Shown in pieces: positions 35,770-43,823 of a DNA stretch of 64,000 bases. The translations under genes were made by a program, and so were the position numbers. The first letter of the stretch is position 1. Each line of letters begins with the position of its first letter. Origin of the DNA: Anastatus disparis (lineage: Eukaryota; Arthropoda; Insecta; Hymenoptera; Eupelmidae). The stretch spans positions 5,552,501 through 5,616,500 of the forward strand of contig JAFFSR010000264.1 in NCBI GenBank assembly GCA_017163975.1. Direction: 5' to 3'. A model generated the notes under the pieces. The model did not search any database. It was not told the origin of the DNA and was given only the letters and a program-made list of their open reading frames with translations.

Positions 35770-36213
35770 TTACTCGTACGAGATTTTTCCCACAAAATTC
35801 TTGACTATAGTATCATTTTTTTGCAAGTTCTGTGAGAAATTTTCCAAGAATTTCTTGAAACCCAATCCGCTAGACATATAATACAGAAACATGATACAAT
35901 AATGACCACAAACGTTAGAATATTCGCTTTGTAAGCGTTTATTATTCCATCTAAATTTTTTACAATTTTGCTGAATACGTCGTAAATGTTGTTGAATTTG
36001 TGGTGGTTTACCAAGACTATCAAAGTACACACCTGTGCCATACTTATCAACGTATATGGCAACCCAGTGCGCACCACGCTGGTTATAATTTTGCGTATTA
36101 AGTACAAACGCACAAGGTTTCACCCACATCAGAGGAATCCGATCCGCTGGATAAACGCCTACTGCGTGAAACTTGATCCTCATCAGATATCGAACAATCT
36201 CTTTTGAATTCAT
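35770..36213 (-). CDS. Adenain-like cysteine protease
   Basis: 147 residues, intact. Catalytic positions are visible in the right order: His49 in GAHWVAIY, Asp65 in VYFDS, Gln95 in RLQSEYSN and Cys102 in VCGHYC. This is the adenovirus/Ulp1-type (C5/C48) fold used by Polintons and adenoviruses to mature virion proteins. The start overlaps the end of the next upstream gene by 116 bp in another frame, unusually long for this compact genome, and may mean that gene has a shifted C-terminus. The length is typical of the family core. Confidence 0.9.
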   Translation of the reverse strand: MNSKEIVRYLMRIKFHAVGVYPADRIPLMWVKPCAFVLNTQNYNQRGAHWVAIYVDKYGTGVYFDSLGKPPQIQQHLRRIQQNCKKFRWNNKRLQSEYSNVCGHYCIMFLYYMSSGLGFKKFLENFSQNLQKNDTIVKNFVGKISYE

Positions 36214-36745
36214 TGCGGAGAATTTCTAAAAATTCTTCCGAAATCAGCGATTTTACGCTGGGGTTAAGTTTCAGTAGCCAATGTTTCAGATTAGCAACGT
36301 TATTTAGTGCACACACGTAATTTGAATAAGGTGATTTTAAGTAATGATGCACGCACTGTACACTGCTGAAATTTAAATTTCTAAAAGCTGGACAATCTTG
36401 TTCTTTTTCTAAATTTTCAATCTTACAGGTGGTGAGCTTGGAAAGTAGTTCAAGCTTTTCTTGACCTCGCACGAAAATTGTACGACAATTCATGCAAATA
36501 TCTTCCAAATTTTTGTATAATCTTTTTATCGATATATCACCTTCGTACCACTCCAGACCATGATGATTCAGCGTCACCCAATTGTTCTGTCTCAAAGCAT
36601 TTTTAGGTAAGCGTCTTAAATTACAAGGAGGCGCCACAATCCAATGAGCGATAAAGTTTTTATGAATACCGAGTACAGCCACCTCCTTTGGAATCAAACG
36701 ATTTTTGTTGTCCTTTAAAAACTGCACATCAATTACCACGTCCAT
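36098..36745 (-). CDS. Conserved Polinton protein, nuclease-like N-terminus
   Basis: 215 residues starting MDVVIDVQFLKD. The opening (VVIDVQF, then PKEVAVLGI) resembles the first strand and acidic residue of DEDD exonuclease/RNase H-like folds, and the following AHWIVAPPCN, NHHGLEWYEGDI and VRGQEKLELL match a protein seen repeatedly in insect Polinton-related loci. The DEDD assignment is tentative. The last ~38 residues overlap the protease gene in another frame and are Ser-rich, so the natural C-terminus may differ. Preceded by a TATA/initiator pair (36772-36809). Confidence 0.75.
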   Translation of the reverse strand: MDVVIDVQFLKDNKNRLIPKEVAVLGIHKNFIAHWIVAPPCNLRRLPKNALRQNNWVTLNHHGLEWYEGDISIKRLYKNLEDICMNCRTIFVRGQEKLELLSKLTTCKIENLEKEQDCPAFRNLNFSSVQCVHHYLKSPYSNYVCALNNVANLKHWLLKLNPSVKSLISEEFLEILRNEFKRDCSISDEDQVSRSRRLSSGSDSSDVGETLCVCT

Positions 36746-36771
36746 ACTGTTTGCAATGAAAGTTGCTCGCC

Positions 36772-36809
36772 GACTGAGATAATAAAGCTGGCTTTGCTTT
36801 ACTTAAATA
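36772..36809 (-). promoter_or_regulatory. Candidate promoter (TATTTAAG + TCAGTC)
   Basis: Minus-strand TATTTAAG at 36802-36809 and TCAGTC at 36772-36777, with the initiator A about 34 nt from the TATA start. Normal spacing for insect core promoters, 27 bp before the ATG at 36745. Confidence 0.6.
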
Positions 36810-36834
36810 GTGAGAAATATATCCCCACCACTAC

Positions 36835-38135
36835 TTAACCGCTATAATCCACGACAACCTGTCTCGACGAGTCAATTTCGAGCAAATTGTCGTATTCAGC
36901 ATAAATTATACAATTTACAGCGCCCTCTAGTGGGTCGTCGAATCTAACATCAATTCGTACATTACCATTTTTTATCAAATTCCAATGACTACCATCACTC
37001 GCCGATAAATCAGGTGTCAAATCAAAAGCGAATAGGCAGTAACCGTTTGGATAGTCTTCACGGCTAATCGAGTTGCCTGAATTCATAAAGTGAATACCTG
37101 TGCCGGAAAAAGTGTATGATAAGCATCAACGTACATTTTGCTTTTTTTGAAATCTGGCTGTAAGGGCTTCGATGGCACTTGCATTCCATCAACGTACAGA
37201 CACAAAAAATTTATATTAAAATTCTTGAAATTGAATGGGTTAAGACTTTTATCTCCGTTGTAAGCTTTATTTTCAACAAAACCGAGTATAATTCTTTTCG
37301 GCAGTTGACCTAATATGACATTGTCGATTGTTTCCCCATGCACACCATTATGTAACGTAACAGCCTTAACTTCTACACGTGTCAGTGGGTATTTTGCAGT
37401 AGTCTGTGACAATAGTTTTTCGTGTGCTAGCACAAGTGAAGGATTTAATCTTACCCGACGCACAAAAAGCGTAGCCTCGGTAATATTTACCGTGAAAGCA
37501 CCAGCGGGATCCATGAGACAGAATCCATCACGAGAACGCACAAGCCTCACTCTAACTTCAACACCACCCAGTAATAATTTGTCTTGATTAAAAACATCAC
37601 AATGTAAATGGCCGAGTAAATCAATCTTCCTGCCAATCATGAGTGCCTTACGTTTATTGAGACCTACATTACCACCTGTGGTATCGTCCATTTTCCCTGC
37701 TGTATCATCGTACCACAAATCACTCGTTAAATGAGACTTTTTAGCTGTTGGACCATAATTTAGTAATGTTTCAATGTAAGCTCTGTATGCATAAGCATTG
37801 TTTGGCGGTGAAACAGGTTTCTGATTGAATAGCACGTCGACTTGATTAAACAACGAATGCAAAAGATTATTTATTGGTCCAACGCTCGGATCCTTAGGTG
37901 GTTCAGCACTAGTGCATGTTACACTTACACTCACACTTAACATTGTGTGAGCCAAGTCTAGATATTCAGTGTTGCCAGGGATTGTAAATTCAATTGGTGA
38001 TTGGTCGTTGAGTGAAGATATCGGTTTATACTGTACCCAGTAAGAGCCTTCAATTGCAGTCTGTGTCGAGGGTAATTCAAAGAGTGATAATTCCGACTTG
38101 ATTGACTGACAAGATTCTGTATGCAACAACGCCAT
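36835..38135 (-). CDS. Major capsid (hexon-like, F54H12.2-type) protein, frameshifted
   Basis: Frame one (38135-37083, 350 aa) starts MALLHTESCQSIKSELSLF and continues through SYWVQYKPISS, IEFTIPGNTEYLDLAHTMLS and LLNYGPTAKKSHL, the wording of the large jelly-roll capsid family annotated in animals as F54H12.2-like. The conserved C-terminus (GYCLFAFDLTPDLSASDG, then RIDVRFDDPLEG and VIYAEYDNLLEID-type wording) lies in the next frame at 37086-36835. The switch is near 37105, beside a five-base T run (coding strand), and equals one missing base. Total size is normal for the family. The product forms the virion facets. Either an assembly error or a true one-base break. Confidence 0.88.
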
Positions 38136-38144
38136 CTTGAAATT

Positions 38145-38668
38145 TTAATTTTCGAAAATATCTCTAGCTACACGTGCTTTCTTATTCTGCTTCTTCTTCT
38201 TCTTCTTTTTCGCAACTTTACCACTTTTCGAGCGTTTAGCTGCTGAGGTGTTTGTAGTACCAGCTGCACTCGACGACTGAACTGACGATGTCTCGTTCTT
38301 CTTTTTATATTCAGATTCTTCCCCATCTTTTGCACTCGACTCACCCAAGAGCAATTTGTCCAGAACAACGTCAGCTTTTCTTTTGAGATTTTTACCACTC
38401 TCGCGAATGCGCTCTTTGGCCGCCTCTTTGACAGGTCTGCCACCTAGAGTGACATCATCTAAGATATTTTTACCCGCTCGGAGAGCCTCTTTACCGACCA
38501 CTTTTGCACCTTGCTTGATCTTCGGTATAGCTGCTCGGAAGAGACCTTTCAAAAACTACCTACTCCTGCACCCGACTGGTGATAACCAAAACAAGGTTTA
38601 CCAGCTCCAACGCACTTACCCCCACCACCAACCATTTGGTTATTGAAGAAATCTTCAAACTCAGACAT
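38145..38668 (-). CDS. Basic core/pVI-like virion protein, frameshifted
   Basis: A short frame from ATG 38668 (MSEFEDFFNNQ, then a Gly-rich GGGGKC stretch) ends at 38549. Coding continues at once in the next frame from 38552 with KGLFRAAIPKIKQGAKVVGK and EALRAGKNILDDV, then a Lys/Ser-rich tail. The shift is beside a five-base T run. The amphipathic, positively charged N-terminal helix followed by a basic tail resembles adenovirus-type core or membrane-lytic minor proteins, known at this position in related elements. It sits between the minor capsid (2 bp away) and major capsid (9 bp away). The exact role is inferred from context. Confidence 0.7.
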
Positions 38669-38669
38669 T

Positions 38670-39496
38670 TTATCGGATGCGCTTAAAGTGAAGCGTTACA
38701 GTCAACGTACCGTAGTCGAATGGAATGGGAAATCCGTGTTCGTCTCTTATATCTATTTCGATCGACTGAAACGCTGAAGACAGCAGTGGTAGGTACATGG
38801 GTGGTGAAAAGTTTTTAATTTCAACACCTCCGTAAACGTAATCGCGCAAATGAAGCGAGACTATACGTAGTAAGCTCGTGCGCATGTCACCTGTTACGTA
38901 AGGCTGGCAAATGTTGCTGTAAACCATCAGCACGGTTGGCAACCCGTTTACAAGATTTGCTGGACGATTACCGGTAATGTAGTGTTCTTTATTACCTTTG
39001 CAAGAGAAAATTGGTACATTTTCCAGACCTAAAATTCTAAGTAATTTTTCCGATAGTGTAAACGTGTGCTTATAAGTTGTACAATCTTCTCCACATCGAC
39101 ATCTAACCCGTACATAGCCACCAGCTTGGATTTCAAAATATAAATGATTTTTCACATTCTCGAGATTATTTATTTCTTCCAAGAGACTTTCAATATCACG
39201 ATAAACACCAGGTTTGACTCTGGCAAACACCTCGGCCCCCTGTTGAGTCTCTTCTGTTTCTCGCAAAACATTCGCCATTTCACGTTTGGCTGTTTTAACG
39301 GAAATGACTCCTCCCGCTCAACTATTGATATATGCTGAAATGTGAGAGGTATTTGAATTTCCGTGAGTCCTACACACCAGTCGCCATGAAGATAAAAATT
39401 TTGTGATAATTGTGTTGTGAAATGTGTCGCCTCATTGTGTGGAAAGACAAACTTGCTGCTGTTGCTCGGTAAAACCATGTAAAATTCATCGTTCAT
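38670..39496 (-). CDS. Minor capsid (penton-like) protein, frameshifted
   Basis: Frame one from ATG 39496 starts MNDEFYMVLPSNSSKFVFP and reads HFTTQLSQNFYLHGDWCVGL, then TEIQIP, the typical opening of the Polinton single-jelly-roll minor capsid. The remainder is in the next frame from about 39300 (VKPGVYRDIESLLEEIN, then FTLSEKLLRILGL), ending IDIRDEHGFPIPFDYG and TVTLHFKR, the conserved C-terminus. The switch lies near 39310-39300 beside a three-base T run. The ATG overlaps the integrase stop as ATGA. The product is expected at virion vertices. Confidence 0.85.
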
Positions 39497-40613
39497 TGTA
39501 AATTTTTCAAATCTTTAGCCGCTATCCAAGAATTAAATTTTTCTGGATATCCCCTCCAACTGACCAAATATTGTTTTTTCGACCCCCTACCTTTACTCTT
39601 CAAAACCTCGTCAACCTCAAACGCTTCGCTATCTAAATCCTTGCGCACTCTGCTCAACTGTTCTTCGTAAAAATATCCGTCAATTTTCTCCCCACCAAGA
39701 TCTGCCAAAGTATAAACGGGTGGTTGTTGTCTTGTGTCGACTCTTATAATTTTAAACAGCTCCAGAGTCCAGCCACCCTCGTATGCTTTCCTGAAGGCTG
39801 TCTTGGCACGACTGACACGAACCAGATCACCAACGCTGTATTTAGCTACTCTAAACGGCTTTTTTTCGCCGTAACGCAACGTCAAATTTCGACGTACCAC
39901 GTGAGCATTATATAAGTTGACCTTGGAAGGGGGCATTTTTATGGCACTGTGCCACGACTCGTTGTAACACGTCACAATTTTTGGCAAAACATCTATATAA
40001 CGTCTTGTGCGCGAGTGAGTAAAGTATCGCCAGATTCGACCTTTGAGAGTTCGAATAAAGCGTTCGGCAATGGCTGCCTTTATATCAGGGTCTCTGACGA
40101 CTCGGTAGGTAATGTGTTTCTTTTTTAGCACCTCTTGCACCTCTCGACCGATAAACTCCTTACCTTTATCAGTCTGTAGGTAAATAGGATGTCTATCATT
40201 ACATCGTGATAAAATTTTCTCCAATGCTACAGCAACGCTTCGGCTCGTTTTGTCGAGAAGAGGCTCTGCCCAGGCAAACTTTGAAAGTGCATCAATGACA
40301 ATGAGAATATAGCTGTACCCATCATTGTAGGTTTTAAGTGATCTAAAATCTGCCAAGTCAGCTTCCCACACCTCAAAGGGGCTGAAAACGTTGTAATGTC
40401 GACGAGGAAAACGATGTCTCACGAGTTTGTGTAAGGTATGTGCATCCTGACTCTCCAGCCACTTGGCGATGGTATTGTTATCAAATTTTTGGGTTTCGCG
40501 TGTTTCAGTAGATGAGCACCAGCGTACGCTGATGGTGCAGAAAGATTATAGTAATAATGCTCAAGACCGTCCGGCTTTGACGTCTCCTTCTTCCTTTTCT
40601 CCTTCTTTCTCAT
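39493..40613 (-). CDS. Polinton integrase with C-terminal chromodomain, frameshifted near N-terminus
   Basis: The main frame (40422-39493, 309 aa) carries the DDE core: WEADLADF (first Asp), LQTDKGKEF (second Asp) and AERFIRTLKGRIW (Glu), then an SH3-like region and a chromodomain (FEVDEVLK, QYLVSWRGYPEKFNSW). The N-terminal part (YYYNLSAPSAYAGAH) is in another frame up to 40613, with the switch near 40490 beside a five-base A run. Integrase inserts the element with a 6-bp stagger, matching the ATCCAT duplication. The chromodomain could steer insertion to particular chromatin. The 3' end overlaps the minor capsid by 4 nt and the 5' end overlaps the PLA2 gene by 53 nt. Confidence 0.92.
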
Positions 40614-41058
40614 TGCTTCTTTTCCTCTTATAAATTAGCTTTCTCTCTTTCTTTTGCTGTCTTTTAAATGTATTTTTAATGCGTTTCAAAAATTTATCAA
40701 ACGCAATTTTGCTGATCATGCACAAAACAGTAATACCAGCTGCAGTCTTTTCATTACCATCCGCAGTCTCCGAGAGCATGCGTGAAAATGCTCGTTCAGC
40801 CAGCAGTCTGTCGGCTTTTATATGATTCGTTATTTTTTTATTTGAATATGAAATATCGTGCTCTAGACAGGCATTGTCAAGAGGGTTTTTTCCTCTCTGA
40901 CCGCGTCTGAGACGCTCTTCGAGATGTGTGCCAGGGCCAAGAAACTGGTAGCCTGGCAGATGCATTTCAAAGGGTACAACTGAAATCAGATGGTCTATAA
41001 AAGTACCAGTTTTCTCCCCCTCCTCCTCCTCCTCCACCCCTCCATTACTTCCTTCCAT
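40561..41058 (-). CDS. Phospholipase A2-domain virion protein
   Basis: 165 residues, intact. Residues 35-71 contain the parvovirus/secreted-PLA2-type core: PGYQFLGPGTHLEE (calcium loop, Gly-Pro-Gly at 41-43), then DNACLEHDISY with the catalytic His67-Asp68 pair. An acidic N-terminus (EEEEEGEK) precedes it. A helical segment and a very basic tail (KRIKNTFKRQQKKERKL) follow, possibly DNA-binding or a nuclear localisation signal. In parvoviruses this domain breaches endosomal membranes; a similar capsid-entry role is inferred here. It lies between the integrase and the KMILVP-type gene. Confidence 0.85.
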   Translation of the reverse strand: MEGSNGGVEEEEEGEKTGTFIDHLISVVPFEMHLPGYQFLGPGTHLEERLRRGQRGKNPLDNACLEHDISYSNKKITNHIKADRLLAERAFSRMLSETADGNEKTAAGITVLCMISKIAFDKFLKRIKNTFKRQQKKERKLIYKRKRSNEKEGEKEEGDVKAGRS

Positions 41059-41079
41059 GCTTTCACATGCGGTTCCATT

Positions 41080-41892
41080 TTAACTGTTCGAGACGACTCT
41101 TTTTGCAGGGGTTGATGGTGTAGCTGCCAACTCGCTACCAACTTTTTTACGCTTTTTCGCACTCTCAACTTCTTTCTCCTTTACACTCGTCTGACTAGTA
41201 GCTGTTGAAGTATAATAACCTTCGTTTTCTGACGACGATGACGGCGATGAGTCAGCGCTATGAGATGCAATCTTACGCCACAGTTGATCGTTACCAATGA
41301 ATTCTCGAGGTATACTAACTTGTCGCAAGACGCGTGCAAACTGTTTGTATCCGCGCGGTGGTGGTCTTTTTCTACTTCTCATAGCCTCGTTCACCAAATC
41401 GACAATATTAGTACCCTCGACAACAGCGCCATCTAGTTTGATTATACCACGACTGTCCCATTCAATATTACCAGCTTGTCGCAAGTATCTAATGAGATGT
41501 TTAGCATTGCTTCGAAATTTCTGCGGTACCGACTCGACAATCTGTTTGTCGTCGATTTCGTCATTATTGCCTCTATCCATTGTCGTTTCCGTTTCTAATA
41601 ATGCTGTCTCGTGTGGACGTATTATGCCCCCACTCTCATCCTTCTCCTCCTCTCTTAGATGCAAGTAACGCTGCAAGATTTGCTGATATTGCAAAGATTT
41701 TTGACGCTCATCACCCGCAGAATGTAAAATTTTACTCATTTCCTCGTCGAGGCGTGTCGTGGCTGTACCAGGTGTCTGGACACTGGATGCTGGTGTTGCA
41801 TGATTGGTAGTTGCTACGTCATGCTGTTGCTGCTGATGCTGTTGCTCCAAGCACTCTTGCGGTACTAAAATCATTTTTCTTGCGTACTCCAT
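41080..41892 (-). CDS. Conserved Polinton protein with KMILVPQE N-terminus
   Basis: 270 residues starting MEYARKMILVPQECLE, followed by Gln/Thr-rich linker, then LDEEMSKILHSAGDERQK and a central region with GTNIVDLVNEAMR and IPREFIGNDQLWRKI. The C-terminus is Ser-rich and basic. The same order is found in uncharacterised proteins adjacent to the small basic protein below in Polinton-type elements. The function is unknown. The start overlaps the end of the upstream gene by 22 bp, indicating compact or polycistronic expression. Confidence 0.75.
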   Translation of the reverse strand: MEYARKMILVPQECLEQQHQQQQHDVATTNHATPASSVQTPGTATTRLDEEMSKILHSAGDERQKSLQYQQILQRYLHLREEEKDESGGIIRPHETALLETETTMDRGNNDEIDDKQIVESVPQKFRSNAKHLIRYLRQAGNIEWDSRGIIKLDGAVVEGTNIVDLVNEAMRSRKRPPPRGYKQFARVLRQVSIPREFIGNDQLWRKIASHSADSSPSSSSENEGYYTSTATSQTSVKEKEVESAKKRKKVGSELAATPSTPAKRVVSNS

Positions 41893-42218
41893 GCCGATAA
41901 AACAGGTTTCACAATTAGCCGCAGTAAATATGCTGATTTTACCATCAATTTTCTTTTTACCTCCAAACTACCCGGTTTAGCGAGTTTTCGCAACAGAGGT
42001 GCGAATTTTCGCAATTGTCTCTTATAATACTTGCTGAGTGGAATATTTCCACGTAAAATGTTCAAAGCACACTCGCAAATGTACGTTATAAGTTTAGAAT
42101 TTGCTTCGCGTACTATAGCCTTAACTTTATAGAGTTCGCTTTTACACAAGAAATGTAGCTGAGTCCAGTACTTTTCTGGAATTGGTCTGCTGCTACGACT
42201 ACGTCTCACCGGCTCCAT
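41871..42218 (-). CDS. Small basic conserved Polinton protein
   Basis: 115 residues starting MEPVRRSRSSRPIPEKYW. The core ECALNILRGNIPLSKYYKRQ and LRKFAPLLRKLAKPG is a conserved helical basic block met in many Polinton-type elements upstream of the KMILVP gene. The function is unknown; nucleic acid binding is plausible from the charge. Its ATG shares one base with the ATPase stop (TAATG), an arrangement that permits termination-reinitiation. Confidence 0.75.
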   Translation of the reverse strand: MEPVRRSRSSRPIPEKYWTQLHFLCKSELYKVKAIVREANSKLITYICECALNILRGNIPLSKYYKRQLRKFAPLLRKLAKPGSLEVKRKLMVKSAYLLRLIVKPVLSAWSTQEK

Positions 42219-42895
42219 TACAATCGCACGACTGGTACATTATTCGAGCGAGCACCAGCTTTTATGGGTGTGCAACGAGCCACATAAACGTACTGATGTT
42301 TGTCAAACGGAAATATACAAGTACGAAATCTGACATTTTCAGGCGTACCCTGCTTCAGGTCTATGAACAAATAGCCGTGTGGTTGTGCTGTGGCATCGAG
42401 ATATGCCTCTTGCAAAAAACGAGGCTCCTCGGGGCAGACTTGGCGCGCCAGATGATTTATTTGCGCTCGATCGCGCGGATTTTTAAATACCACGATGTAA
42501 TTAGAGTTTAGAGAAATTTCTCGCTGTCCTTGATGAAAGAGATTTTGCGAGATAAAGATGACGCTCAAGTTATTGTGATGACTGCCTTTGGTAAAGAGAT
42601 TGACTACAGCTCTGCTGGACGATTCTCTCATCAGATCGTCGAGAATCAAGAGTTTTGCTCGTGGATCATTGGCATAGTCTTCGCTCTTTGGTAAACCCTC
42701 GTGAAATTCGATTCCCTCACCCAACTCCTTGTAAATTGCCTGCCACTCGGTATAATACAAGAGTATACGCTCGAATTTCGTATCACTCATGCGATCAATG
42801 TGATGCAAAAAATTCTTCACGAATACTGTTTTACCACACGAGCTGGGTCCACAAATCATCAAAGTCCACGGATGCACCCACCTGCAAACGTCCAT
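42218..42895 (-). CDS. FtsK/HerA-type genome-packaging ATPase
   Basis: 225 residues, intact. Walker A GPSSCGKT at 16-23; Walker B LLILDD at 82-87; FISQN at about 136-140 as a sensor-like motif. Such A32-like ATPases pump viral DNA into capsids and are a Polinton hallmark. The start is ATG 42895. Upstream (42896-43100) is non-coding with a GGC repeat. It is the first gene of the left-hand structural block. Confidence 0.93.
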   Translation of the reverse strand: MDVCRWVHPWTLMICGPSSCGKTVFVKNFLHHIDRMSDTKFERILLYYTEWQAIYKELGEGIEFHEGLPKSEDYANDPRAKLLILDDLMRESSSRAVVNLFTKGSHHNNLSVIFISQNLFHQGQREISLNSNYIVVFKNPRDRAQINHLARQVCPEEPRFLQEAYLDATAQPHGYLFIDLKQGTPENVRFRTCIFPFDKHQYVYVARCTPIKAGARSNNVPVVRL

Positions 42896-43204
42896 GTTAC
42901 CGCCGCTGCTAAACTTCTACTACTAACCTCATCACATCCTCGAACCACTCTACATATACGATCAGCAAGAGTGGGGGGCGGCGGCGGCGGCGGCGGCGGC
43001 GGCGCGCGCGTGTGCGAGCAGTATCGTGCTGGCGCTAGCCAATCGTTTAGCTGATTAGCCATATAGCTGGGTGACGCCAGCATTATTCCGCTCTTTAGCT
43101 ATATGGCTGGAAAAGCTTAACAAGTATTAACCTGTTATTTACTCAAAAGCGCTCGTCACCATCACTACTTGTACCTGCCACCACCACCACCACCACATTT
43201 CCAG
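42896..43204. other. Divergent intergenic region with (GGC)n tract
   Basis: Contains a GGC/GCC tract at about 42975-43003, the only strongly GC-rich patch in the element, and ACC repeats near 43180-43200. It lies between the leftward ATPase and the rightward PPP1R15-like gene, so it probably holds both promoters. The inverted TAGCCATATAGCTGG and TAGCTATATGGCTGG motifs (about 43057-43110) are near-palindromic. Confidence 0.6.
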
Positions 43205-43239
43205 TATAAAAGTAAAAGCAGCAGCATTTATAGGTTAGT
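43205..43239 (+). promoter_or_regulatory. Candidate promoter of the PPP1R15-like gene
   Basis: TATAAAA at 43205-43211 and a TTAGTG initiator-like site at 43235-43240, with the A 32 nt from the TATA start. A possible 65-bp intron (AAG|GTAATC at 43300 to TTATAG at 43364) follows in the leader. Confidence 0.55.
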
Positions 43240-43424
43240 GCTGTACAAGTTTTCGTATCGTGAAAATAAATAAGTTATAGTCAACAAATTTGAGCAAAGG
43301 TAATCAAATTTTAACGAAAATTCATTAAAGACTCAAATTTTTAAATTTTGATAAAATTTTATAGAGACTTGTCGTGAGGAAGTGTGGTGATTATCCGTAT
43401 CTTGAAGAAAAAATAATAATAATA

Positions 43425-43625
43425 ATGAATCAAACAAAAAAGGTGCATTTCAAGGAAGGTAAACCGGATATTCACGTGATACGCGTGTGGGATTACGCGA
43501 GCCGTGCAGCACGACGTGGAGAGTGGGAGCAAGCGGCTCGTGACAGAGAGAGATTTAAAATGAGAGTGGAAAGAATGAAGATTATTTTGGAACCTATAAT
43601 TATGAAAAAATTGACGACCACTTAA
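43425..43625 (+). CDS. PPP1R15/GADD34-like PP1 regulatory protein
   Basis: 66 residues from ATG 43425; a longer frame to 43374 has no ATG. Residues 6-9 are KVHF, an RVxF-type docking site for protein phosphatase 1. Next come a Trp at 22 (VIRVWDYAS) and the dense block ARRGEWEQAARDRERF at 29-44, then RVERMKIILEP. That spacing and wording are those of the conserved C-terminal core of PPP1R15 proteins (GADD34/CReP, insect PPP1R15) and their analogues in large DNA viruses, which bring PP1 to phosphorylated eIF2-alpha and restore translation. Here the core stands alone. It is one of only two rightward genes and has its own TATA box. The family call rests on motif reading by eye; function in this element is inferred. 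Confidence 0.75.
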   Translation: MNQTKKVHFKEGKPDIHVIRVWDYASRAARRGEWEQAARDRERFKMRVERMKIILEPIIMKKLTTT

Positions 43626-43720
43626 TAAACAGAAAATAAATTTATTATTCTGTTATATTAATTTTAATTTCAATAAATTATGAAATTTATTACAAAATTG
43701 TTTTTGTCTTAATTCTATAA

Positions 43721-43756
<36 letters not shown>

Positions 43757-43823
43757 TATATATATATATATATGTACATAATATTTTTACTTCGGTAATA
43801 ATATATCAACATTTATTTATTAT
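43626..43823. other. Convergent gene end with TA tract
   Basis: AATAAA-type signals serve the PPP1R15-like gene (43649 onward), followed by a TA microsatellite (43725-43775) before the polymerase stop on the other strand. Confidence 0.5.

Noticed and set aside
42859..43083. Poly-proline and poly-glycine frames over the GGC tract
   Set aside because: Trinucleotide-repeat artefacts on opposite strands.
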